Below, piece by piece: positions 29,120 through 36,570 of a stretch of 64,000 bases of DNA. The notes below the pieces were generated by a model. The model ran no database searches and was not told the origin of the DNA. It saw only the letters and a list, made by a program, of their open reading frames with translations. This DNA comes from Phycisphaeraceae bacterium (GTDB lineage Bacteria > Planctomycetota > Phycisphaerae > Phycisphaerales > UBA1924): NCBI GenBank assembly GCA_019636565.1, contig JAHBXG010000011.1, positions 45,074 to 109,073 of the forward strand, written 5' to 3'. The position numbers and the translations under genes are program-made. Within the stretch, counting starts at the first letter, position 1, and each line of letters begins with the position of its first letter.

Positions 29120-29638
29120 ATGCATCTCACGCTCATCACCACCGGCGGGACGATCGAGAAAACCTACGACGAGGCGAGCGGCAGCCTCTCCAACCGATTC
29201 TCAATCGTGCGCCGCATGCTGGCGAGGCTGCGCCTCGTGGACACGCATATCAGCACGATCGAGTTGCTGAGCAAAGACAGCCTGGACATGACGGACGAAG
29301 ACCGCGACGCGATCGCCGGAGCGGTGCGTGCCGCCGGCGGCTCGCCAGACTTGGCCACCGACGCGGACGCAATCGTGATTCTTCATGGCACCGACACACT
29401 TTCCCTGACCGGGGAACACATCCTGAAGGACATCCCAAACCCGCGCGTCCCGATCGTTCTCACGGGAGCGATGCGACCGTTCGAAATGAAACGGTCCGAT
29501 GCGCTCCAGAACCTCAACGAGGCGATCTTCGCTGCGGGGTTATTGCCTCCGGGCGTGTACTGCGTTGCGCACGGGCGTGCGCTGGCGTTTCCCGGGGTGA
29601 AGAAGGATCGCGAAAAAGGCACCTTTGTGAAGGGCTGA
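29120..29638 (+). CDS. Short asparaginase-family protein (N-terminal domain only)
   Basis: 172 aa from ATG 29120; upstream in-frame codons fall in a repeat. It has the type I/II asparaginase N-terminal domain: LITTGGTIEKTYDE with the nucleophile threonine, VILHGTDTLSLTGEHI with the second threonine/aspartate pair, and PIVLTGAMRPFEMKRSDALQ. Full-length enzymes (about 330 aa) have a second domain that helps complete the active site across the dimer; it is absent here and there is no frameshift remnant downstream. It belongs to a compact single-domain group; activity on asparagine is unproven. Confidence 0.85.
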   Translation: MHLTLITTGGTIEKTYDEASGSLSNRFSIVRRMLARLRLVDTHISTIELLSKDSLDMTDEDRDAIAGAVRAAGGSPDLATDADAIVILHGTDTLSLTGEHILKDIPNPRVPIVLTGAMRPFEMKRSDALQNLNEAIFAAGLLPPGVYCVAHGRALAFPGVKKDREKGTFVKG

Positions 29639-29852
29639 AGCCACCGGCCTTCCCTCCGCCCGATAATCCGGACTCTTCCGCGCACGACCGTCACACGCGG
29701 CGCGACCGGCGTCAGCCAGTTCAATCGTTGCACCCCATCCCTGCCCGCCCTCACACCGCCCCCCGGACCCGCCGATCGAGTGGGGGTCCGGTGTGTTCGC
29801 TCCACGCGATCGCGCCGGTGCATCCGGAACTTTCGTCAGAGGCGCATTCTCC

Positions 29853-30635
29853 ATGGACAAGGCCTCCATCATCGGCATCCTCATCGGGGTAGCGGCCCTG
29901 GGGTACGTGTTTGTCGAGGTGTCGCACGGCAACCTCATGATGTTCTTCTCCCTGGAAGGCGTCCTGATGGTCGGATTCGGCTCCGTTTCGGTGGTATTCA
30001 TCGCGATGCCGATGAGCAAACTGCTTCAGGTTCCCGGCTACATCAAGACCTTCCTCTTCCAGAAGGGCATGAGCTCGACGGAAGTGATTCAGACCGTTCA
30101 GTCGCTCTCCGACAAGGCCCGTCGCGACGGCATTCTGGCGCTCGAGCCCGAAATCGCCAAGATCAAGGACCCGTTCCTTGCCGCGGGTCTGAAGATGGCG
30201 ATCGACGGCGTCGAGCCGGCGAGTATCGAAGCGACGCTCCGGATGGAGATCCTCGCGATGACCGACCGGCACAAGGCCGGCAAGAAGTTCTTCGATCTCA
30301 TCAAGCTCTACGGCCCCGGATACGGCCTGGTCGGCACGCTGGTCGGGCAGGTCGGCATGTTCGGTCAGTTGGCCAGCGCCGACATCGGCGCCTTGGGCCA
30401 CGCGCTGGCCATCGCCGTCGTGGCCACCATGTACGGCGCGATCATCGCGAACGCTGTCGCCGGACCCATCGGCGACAAACTCGGCATCAAATCGGGCGAG
30501 GAGATTCTGAACCGCGAGATGATGGTCCAGGCCATCCTGAGCGTGCAGTCGGGCGACAACCCGCGCGTCACGCTCGACAAGATGCTCGCCTTTATCCCCT
30601 CCGTGCGTCGCGATCCCTTCCGTGCCGCGGCATGA
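29853..30635 (+). CDS. motA: Flagellar motor stator protein MotA
   Basis: 260 aa ion-channel subunit of the flagellar stator. Start MDKASIIGILIGVAALGYVF (helix 1), helix 2 near FFSLEGVLMVGFGSVSVVFI, a cytoplasmic loop with FQKGMSSTEVIQ and PFLAAGLKMAIDG, and helices 3-4 with KLYGPGYGLVGTLVGQVGMF (conserved proline) and ALAIAVVATMYGAIIANAV. ATG 29853 replaces the upstream frame start at 29793. An 8-bp GC hairpin lies in the leader (29763-29791). Followed after 17 bp by motB. Confidence 0.95.
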   Translation: MDKASIIGILIGVAALGYVFVEVSHGNLMMFFSLEGVLMVGFGSVSVVFIAMPMSKLLQVPGYIKTFLFQKGMSSTEVIQTVQSLSDKARRDGILALEPEIAKIKDPFLAAGLKMAIDGVEPASIEATLRMEILAMTDRHKAGKKFFDLIKLYGPGYGLVGTLVGQVGMFGQLASADIGALGHALAIAVVATMYGAIIANAVAGPIGDKLGIKSGEEILNREMMVQAILSVQSGDNPRVTLDKMLAFIPSVRRDPFRAAA

Positions 30636-30652
30636 TCGAGTGAGTGCACGCC

Positions 30653-31504
30653 ATGGCCGACGACCACAAAGACAAGCACGAGGGCGGGCACGAGGGCGGA
30701 GGCTCTCACAGTGGTGGCCACGGTGGCGGGGGCCACGGTGGTGGCGGGCACGCCGAAGGCGAGCACGAGGGCGCACCGGAATGGCTCATTTCATTCGCCG
30801 ATAACGTCGCACTGATGATGGGCTTCTTCGTCATTCTGCTGGCGATGAACATGGGCCCCAAGGGCGAGTCGTCCTCGAGCGGCGATCCGTCCAACGAACC
30901 GGGCAAGCCTTCGCAGGCGATGCTCGACTTTGTGATCGGCATGCGCGAGGGCTTCGGAAATCCGATCAATATCAATTCGACCAAGGCCAACGAGCAGCAA
31001 TTTGTCGAGCGGCTGCGCGAACTCCGGGGCGAGGGAGACGCCGCGGGAGTGGCGGGCAGACACAAGAGCCAGCAAAGCCTGCGCATCACCAATTTCAGCA
31101 GCCTCGGCGCACTCATTCCGTTCGACGATAATTCCGTGACCCTTTCGAGCAGCGCGAAAGAAACCATCGCGGACACCGCCAAGAAGCTCCGCGGACAGCG
31201 GTACTACATCGAATTGCGTGGTCACTGCAGCCCGCCGGAAGCGATGCGCAACGTGCAGAAAGCGATGAAACTCAGTTACGACCGCGACATGGCGGTGTTC
31301 AATGCGCTGGTGGAACAGGGCATTCCGGCCAATCAGTTGATCCTCCGCTGCTACGGCGACAGCGACCGCCTGGTGCCCAATACCTGGTCGCGCGAGAGCG
31401 ATCGAACCAACCAGCGCGTCGAGATCATCGTCTCCAGCGAAGCGCTGCCTCCCGACCCCTACAGCAAATCGGCCACGGGCAACAACTCGGCAGACGAAAA
31501 TTAG
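30653..31504 (+). CDS. motB: Flagellar motor stator protein MotB (OmpA family)
   Basis: 283 aa. The single membrane helix contains the proton-path aspartate Asp50 in PEWLISFADNVALMMGFF. The C-terminal peptidoglycan-binding OmpA-like domain shows YIELRGHCSP, LILRCYGDSDRLVPN and SDRTNQRVEIIVS. The cytoplasmic N-terminus (residues 5-40) is very rich in His and Gly (HKDKHEGG, then GGHGGGGH repeats), unlike usual MotB. A GTG at 30644 is an alternative start. Forms the stator with MotA. Confidence 0.93.
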   Translation: MADDHKDKHEGGHEGGGSHSGGHGGGGHGGGGHAEGEHEGAPEWLISFADNVALMMGFFVILLAMNMGPKGESSSSGDPSNEPGKPSQAMLDFVIGMREGFGNPININSTKANEQQFVERLRELRGEGDAAGVAGRHKSQQSLRITNFSSLGALIPFDDNSVTLSSSAKETIADTAKKLRGQRYYIELRGHCSPPEAMRNVQKAMKLSYDRDMAVFNALVEQGIPANQLILRCYGDSDRLVPNTWSRESDRTNQRVEIIVSSEALPPDPYSKSATGNNSADEN

Positions 31505-31686
31505 TTCCGGCTTAGGTCGGGCTGCCCGAAAGCTCGCTTCCAGCCCCCTCACATCTCACGCAAGAAGCAATTGCCGGGCGATTTCCCTTGATCCGGGCAC
31601 CACTCCGGCTTTAGACTGCCTTGTTCATTTGGCGTCGGGTCGATTCGTGGTCGAAGCCGACTTGGAGCGGGGACGGAGAGTTGGAA

Positions 31687-33453
31687 ATGCCGGGCGCTCG
31701 CGCGTGGAAAGCGATGGGTATCGCGTGGGTCGCGGCGTGCGTCGCCTGCGCTCAAGCTCAGAACTGCGTTCCGGTGCAACTGACCCCTGCTGCGGGCACC
31801 GCGAACGACGCGTTCGCGTCGGCAACTGCGGCCTCCACCGACACGATCATCTTCGGTGCCCCAGGGCGCACCGTCGGCAACAAGACTTTTCAGGGACAGG
31901 CTTTCGTCTACCGGTTCAGCGGTGCCGCGTGGACCATCGAGGGAACGTTGTCCGCCTCCGACGGCGCCCAGAACGACTCGCTCGGTTCCAGTGTCGCGAT
32001 CTCCGGCGACACCGTCCTGGCCGGCGCGCCGGGAAAGACTGTCGGCGTCAATGCGTTTCAGGGAGCCTGCTACGTCTTTGTACGATCCGGAACGGTCTGG
32101 TCCCAGCAGGCGAAACTTGTCGCTGCCGACGGCACCGCCGGGGATTCCTTCGGATGCTCGGTGAGCATCTTTGGCGATACCGCAGTGGTCGGCGCTTTCG
32201 CCAACGCACCGGGCGGGAACTTCAACCAGGGCGCAGCCTACATCTTCACGCGAACCGGTACGGTGTGGACGCAGCAGGCCAAACTCGTCGCTTCCGACGG
32301 CGCGTCCAATGACTTTTTCGGCTTCGCAGTCAGCGCGGGCCTCGACACGGTTGTTGTGGGTGCGAGCAACAAGTCGCAGTCGGGCAAACTCGCGCAGGGC
32401 GCCGCGTACGCTTTCACCCGTTCGGGCGCGGTGTGGACGCAGCAGGCCAAAATGCTGGCGTCCGATGGCGCGGCCAACGACGCGTTCGGCGCGAGTGTAT
32501 CGCTGTCCGGCAATTCGGTATTGGTCGGCGCCAAATACAAGATGATCGGCGTCAACGATTATCAGGGCGCCGGGTACGTGTTCATCCGCGCCGGTACGGT
32601 TTGGTCGCAGCAGGCCAAGCTGGTCGCGGCCGACGGCGGCGCCTTTGACTACTACGGCTCTTCGTGCGTGCTGTCGGGCGATACGGCGACTCTGGGCGCG
32701 CCCAATCAGACCATCACCGGCAACGCAGGACAGGGTTCCGCCTACGTGTATTCAAGGTCGGGCACGGTCTGGTCGGCATCATCGCGGCTGCTCGACAATA
32801 CCGGCAAGGCCGGCGACTCTTTCGGAACATCTGTTGCCGTCGCGGGCAGTGCATCGATTGGGGGCGCGCCGCAACGCAAAGTCGGGAACAACGTGGGACA
32901 GGGGTCAGCCTTGGTCTATGGATCGAGTATCCCGATCAACATCATTCAGCAACCAGCGACATCGACCGCGTGCACCAGCGCCCCGACGGTTCTCTCATTG
33001 ACCGCGGCGGGAACCGGTCCGTTTGGATACCAATGGCAGTGGAAGTCGGGCATCGTGGTGCCGGCGTGGATTCCCGTCGCATCGGGAGTGAATACCGGAG
33101 GTTCACGCTCGTTTTCCGCCTCCAACATCTCCGGGCCGGCGCTGTCCCTCTCGTTGTTTCAACAGGCCGATGCCGGTCAGCCCTTTGCCGATTTCCGTTG
33201 CATCGTTTCAAACTCCTGCGGCAGTGCGACCAGCGCACCCGCCCAGGTCAAAGTGTGCTGGTCCGATCTCACTTGCGACACGCTGGTGGACGATGCAGAC
33301 TTTGTACTCTTCGCAAACGCGTACAACTTGCTCGAGTGCAGCGACCCGGCGATGCCCCCCCGCTGCCCATCGGATTTCAACCAAGACGGCCTTGTAGACG
33401 ATGCGGACTTTGCGATCTTCGCGCTCTCGTACGATGCGCTGCTTTGCCCTTGA
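31687..33453 (+). CDS. Secreted FG-GAP repeat protein with Ig-like and dockerin-like modules
   Basis: 588 aa from ATG 31687 (GGAG nine nt upstream) with a signal peptide ending near ACAQAQ. About seven repeats resembling FG-GAP beta-propeller blades (NDSLGSSVAISGDTVLAGAP; SGTVWSQQAKLVAADG), then an Ig-like region (TAAGTGPFGYQWQWKSG) and a C-terminal pair of calcium-loop repeats (CDTLVDDADFVLF, DFNQDGLVDDADFAIF) bracketed by cysteines as in the genes at 23100 and 47795. In the first loop the usual DLNGDG is weakened to DLTCDT. Confidence 0.85.
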   Translation: MPGARAWKAMGIAWVAACVACAQAQNCVPVQLTPAAGTANDAFASATAASTDTIIFGAPGRTVGNKTFQGQAFVYRFSGAAWTIEGTLSASDGAQNDSLGSSVAISGDTVLAGAPGKTVGVNAFQGACYVFVRSGTVWSQQAKLVAADGTAGDSFGCSVSIFGDTAVVGAFANAPGGNFNQGAAYIFTRTGTVWTQQAKLVASDGASNDFFGFAVSAGLDTVVVGASNKSQSGKLAQGAAYAFTRSGAVWTQQAKMLASDGAANDAFGASVSLSGNSVLVGAKYKMIGVNDYQGAGYVFIRAGTVWSQQAKLVAADGGAFDYYGSSCVLSGDTATLGAPNQTITGNAGQGSAYVYSRSGTVWSASSRLLDNTGKAGDSFGTSVAVAGSASIGGAPQRKVGNNVGQGSALVYGSSIPINIIQQPATSTACTSAPTVLSLTAAGTGPFGYQWQWKSGIVVPAWIPVASGVNTGGSRSFSASNISGPALSLSLFQQADAGQPFADFRCIVSNSCGSATSAPAQVKVCWSDLTCDTLVDDADFVLFANAYNLLECSDPAMPPRCPSDFNQDGLVDDADFAIFALSYDALLCP

Positions 33454-33592
33454 ACGGGAAGAGCGATTCCCGCTGCGGCCAACAAAACTCAACAATTCCC
33501 TGCAAGATCGGAAGCTCGGCGCGCAATCCCTCTGTCGCGATCATCTGGCTCGCGTAGAGCCGGATTGCGTGATGCAACTGAGGAGTTTTTCC

Positions 33593-34309
33593 ATGACTCG
33601 TACTTCCCTTGTCTGGGGCGCTATCGCCGTCGCATCGCTTGCTGGATCCGCTCAAGCCGTGGTCTTCTTCGACGGCATCTTCAATAATTCCGACTGGACG
33701 CTGACGACCATTACCAACGCCAACGGCGTCGGCAGTTCGGCCAACGGCCTCCAGATTCCAGTCGGTGGAAACCCGAACCAGTACCGCAGGATCCGCAACA
33801 ATCTGCTCGCCTCGGGCCCGAGCGGAGCCGTGATCGGTGTTCACATGCGAGGCACCTACTCATACAACCCCGGCGGTGGCGCCATCAGCGTCATCAATTA
33901 CAGCGAAGATTCCATCAACTTCATTAACCAGCCGGGCAACGGCCAGGGCTCCGGTCTGGTCATCTTCCAGGGTGGCAATTACTACTTGCAGCGCACGCCC
34001 ACCCTTGTCATGCCCTACGCCTCCTTCAATACCTGGCAAGCCAATGCGGCGCCCGGCCTCGTCTCCTCCGACTTCTGGCAACTCACGCTCGCCGGAAACT
34101 TGATTTCGGGTAACAACCCCGATTTCTCCGCTTCGGGCGGCGTGATGCAGTTCGGCTTCTGGCGCGGCAACTCCGGCAACTCCAGCTACCAGACCGATTG
34201 CGGCATCGACAACTGGCGCGTCGAGATCATCCCGGTCCCAGGTCCGACCGGTTCCGCGGCACTCGCCTTGGCAGGTCTGGTCGCTTGCCGCCGCAGACGC
34301 TCTGCCTGA
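33593..34309 (+). CDS. Secreted protein with PEP-CTERM-like C-terminus
   Basis: 238 aa from ATG 33593; GAGGAG lies 8 nt upstream, favouring it over ATG 33572. Signal peptide MTRTSLVWGAIAVASLAGSA. The body is rich in Asn, Gly and aromatic residues (SDWTLTTITNANGVGSSANG) and looks like a beta-sandwich. The C-terminus EIIPVPGPTGSAALALAGLV then CRRRRSA is PEP-CTERM-like. A strong terminator follows at 34352-34399. Confidence 0.8.
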   Translation: MTRTSLVWGAIAVASLAGSAQAVVFFDGIFNNSDWTLTTITNANGVGSSANGLQIPVGGNPNQYRRIRNNLLASGPSGAVIGVHMRGTYSYNPGGGAISVINYSEDSINFINQPGNGQGSGLVIFQGGNYYLQRTPTLVMPYASFNTWQANAAPGLVSSDFWQLTLAGNLISGNNPDFSASGGVMQFGFWRGNSGNSSYQTDCGIDNWRVEIIPVPGPTGSAALALAGLVACRRRRSA

Positions 34310-34351
34310 GATCCCTGCGATCTGTTCTGGCAGCCCCGCCTCAATTGCAGT

Positions 34352-34399
34352 TCCGGCTTCGCCTCGCCTCTTGGCGAGATGAAGCCGGACTTTTTTTTT
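34352..34399 (+). terminator. Intrinsic terminator after the PEP-CTERM-like gene
   Basis: Outer arms TCCGGCTTC (34352-34360) and GAAGCCGGA (34381-34389), inner stem CTCGCC-TCTT-GGCGAG, followed by nine T residues (34391-34399). Confidence 0.9.
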
Positions 34400-34473
34400 C
34401 GATCGAGGAATCGGTGCTCGCTCGGAACTAGTAATCGCTAAGTTGCGAACAGGTCCATGAAAGACGGTGGCTC

Positions 34474-35565
34474 ATGGTCGCGCAAGAACCCATTCCGAGT
34501 TACGATTCGTCAAACCCAAACCCGAAGCAGCCGCCAGTTCGACGCTTCCGAATCATCACGCGTTCAAGCCTCAAACGACTCGTTCTGCTCTTTGCCCTGC
34601 TCGGCGTTGGGCTTGCTTGGTCCTGGTGGGAGATGATCCACATGCCGTCGCGCTCGTTTGACGGCACGTTGCCGGCGCTCAGCGCATCGCAGCGCGAAAT
34701 CGCCGAAGTAACGCGACGCCACGTGGGCGAGTTGGCCTCAACGATCGGATATCGGAGCACATTTCATCCCTCCCAACTCGCCCGAGCCGCGCTGTACATC
34801 AAACACGAACTGGAGGCGATGGGGTATGAAGTATCCGATCATTCGTTTCCGTCTCGCGGAAGCCCCGCCCCCAATCTCGAAGCCGTGCTCGCCGGAACGA
34901 CTCTCTCAAGCGAGATAGTAATCGTCGGCGCTCATTTCGACTCATTTCAGGGAACACCGGGCGCGGATGACAACGCCAGCGGTGTTGCTGGCGTGCTCGC
35001 GCTTGCGAAAATATTCTCGGAGGCGCCACAAGAACGGACGATTCGGTTTGTGCTGTTTCCAAACGAAGAACCCCCAGCGTTTCAACAGGCGGACATGGGC
35101 AGTCTGGTGTACGCAAAGGCCTGTCGGGCCGCGAACGACAAAATCGTCGCGATGCTGAGCCTGGAGACAATCGGCTATTTCAAAGACGAACCCGGTACGC
35201 AGAAGTATCCGTTCCCGATGGGTTTGCTTTACCCAAGCCGTGGAAACTTCGTAGGGTTTGTGAGCAATTTTTCCAACCGCGCGCTTGTGAAGCGATGCAT
35301 CGCCACGTTTCGATCCAGCTCCCAATTCCCGAGTGAAGGTGCGGCACTTCCCGAAGGCATCCCGGGAGTCGGCTGGTCCGACCATTGGGCATTCTGGCAG
35401 ATGGGATACCCGGCCTTGATGGTCAGCGATACTGCGATCTTTCGGAACCCGAACTATCACACCGCCAACGACAAACCCGAAACGCTGGATTACGAACGCA
35501 TGGCACGGCTGATAGACGGAGTCGCGGCGGTGGTTCGAAATATTGGAAACGAGCAATCGCCGTAA
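34474..35565 (+). CDS. M28-family zinc metallopeptidase, membrane-anchored
   Basis: 363 aa. One N-terminal membrane helix (RLVLLFALLGVGLAWSWW, about residues 30-48) anchors a periplasmic peptidase. M28 zinc ligands are visible in VGAHFDSFQG (His, Asp), GADDNASGVAG (bridging Asp) and FPNEEPPAF (catalytic Glu-Glu), with later SDHWAFWQMGYPALMVSD and the final His in NYHTANDKPETLD. Probably an aminopeptidase; the substrate is unknown. Converges with the DUF3592-like gene after 12 bp. Confidence 0.9.
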   Translation: MVAQEPIPSYDSSNPNPKQPPVRRFRIITRSSLKRLVLLFALLGVGLAWSWWEMIHMPSRSFDGTLPALSASQREIAEVTRRHVGELASTIGYRSTFHPSQLARAALYIKHELEAMGYEVSDHSFPSRGSPAPNLEAVLAGTTLSSEIVIVGAHFDSFQGTPGADDNASGVAGVLALAKIFSEAPQERTIRFVLFPNEEPPAFQQADMGSLVYAKACRAANDKIVAMLSLETIGYFKDEPGTQKYPFPMGLLYPSRGNFVGFVSNFSNRALVKRCIATFRSSSQFPSEGAALPEGIPGVGWSDHWAFWQMGYPALMVSDTAIFRNPNYHTANDKPETLDYERMARLIDGVAAVVRNIGNEQSP

Positions 35566-35577
35566 AGGCAAGCCGGC

Positions 35578-36039
35578 TCACCAACTCGCCTTGCGCTTCT
35601 CGTGCTCTTGGAACTCGCGATAGAAAAGCACCAGGAATACCGTCACAATCGTTGTGCAAACGATGAACGGGACGGTGAGCCAGAGCCGATCATGCCCGGA
35701 GATTCGAGACCAGCCGTTCTTCCCCACCAGATACTGCACGTTGACAATGTTGCCGGGCGGAACGGGCCAGTCGGTTGGCATGAGGTCGGACTCCGCACGA
35801 TTGGAGCCATCCGGTTCCGTGAATGCGTAGTCGACGCGCAGGTACACCGGGTCCGTTTCCCGCCTGCCGGGGCGGACCTCTTGTACGCCAACCAGCGCGG
35901 CCGATGCCGTGCGTCCGGCCAGCATGTACCTTGCTTCCGCATAGGTCGTGTAGGCGGAAAACAACAGCACAACGACGCAGCCCACAACCAGCCCGACCTG
36001 TATCCGCAACTTGTAGTACGAACCGATTGAATCGAACAT
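35578..36039 (-). CDS. DUF3592-like membrane protein
   Basis: 153 aa with a membrane helix near each end (VGLVVGCVVVLLFSAYTTY; LWLTVPFIVCTTIVTVFLVL) and a small beta-rich domain between them (RRETDPVYLRVDYAFTEPDG, VPPGNIVNVQYLVGKNGWSR). This matches the DUF3592 layout of two helices flanking an extracytoplasmic or cytoplasmic beta barrel. Function unknown. Not clearly in an operon; 60 bp downstream of the next minus-strand gene. Confidence 0.75.
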   Translation of the reverse strand: MFDSIGSYYKLRIQVGLVVGCVVVLLFSAYTTYAEARYMLAGRTASAALVGVQEVRPGRRETDPVYLRVDYAFTEPDGSNRAESDLMPTDWPVPPGNIVNVQYLVGKNGWSRISGHDRLWLTVPFIVCTTIVTVFLVLFYREFQEHEKRKASW

Positions 36040-36099
36040 GTTCTTTGCCCTCGGGCAAATAACTTATCGACTTACCTGAGAGACTGCAATCGGCGTTCA

Positions 36100-36534
36100 C
36101 TATTGGGCGGAAAACGTCGCGCCTTCAAGCGCATCGAAACTCACGAATTGCCCGACCTGAAAATCGCCCGGCGCCTGACGCGAATCGGTGGGCTGCACCC
36201 AGACCGGCACGCCGGCATTCACGACGATCGCGTCGGACTCGATGGCGATAACGGTTCCCTGCACGCGGCGCGGGCGCCCGAAAACGGGCTCAAGGTATCG
36301 GCCGCCGGACTGCACCTCATCGATACGCCGGGCGCTCATCCGGATCGTTCCGATCACCCGATGACCGGCGCGGGCAGTGATCGGGGCGGTCGGTATCAGG
36401 TGCAACTGATACGACGTGTCGGGCACGGAGATGACGACGTGCTCCGCCGTCGTCGCCGTCGCTGGGATGGCGCGGTCAAACACGCCGCGGCAGAGTCTGG
36501 GGTCGATCTTGTTCGTCGGCGCAGGGGTAATCAT
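36100..36534 (-). CDS. Unknown small soluble protein
   Basis: 144 aa, no signal peptide or membrane helix. Beta-rich with HVVISVPDTSYQLHLIP, AGHRVIGTIRMSARRIDEV, RRVQGTVIAIESDAIVVNAG and GQFVSFDALEGATFSAQ, the last two resembling small OB- or SH3-like strands. Not recognised as a named family. Lies 36 bp after the TPR-peptidase gene on the same strand and may be the last gene of that operon. Confidence 0.68.
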   Translation of the reverse strand: MITPAPTNKIDPRLCRGVFDRAIPATATTAEHVVISVPDTSYQLHLIPTAPITARAGHRVIGTIRMSARRIDEVQSGGRYLEPVFGRPRRVQGTVIAIESDAIVVNAGVPVWVQPTDSRQAPGDFQVGQFVSFDALEGATFSAQ

Positions 36535-36570
36535 GGAGGACGAGAATAGGCGACAGAGGCTTGGCCGTGG

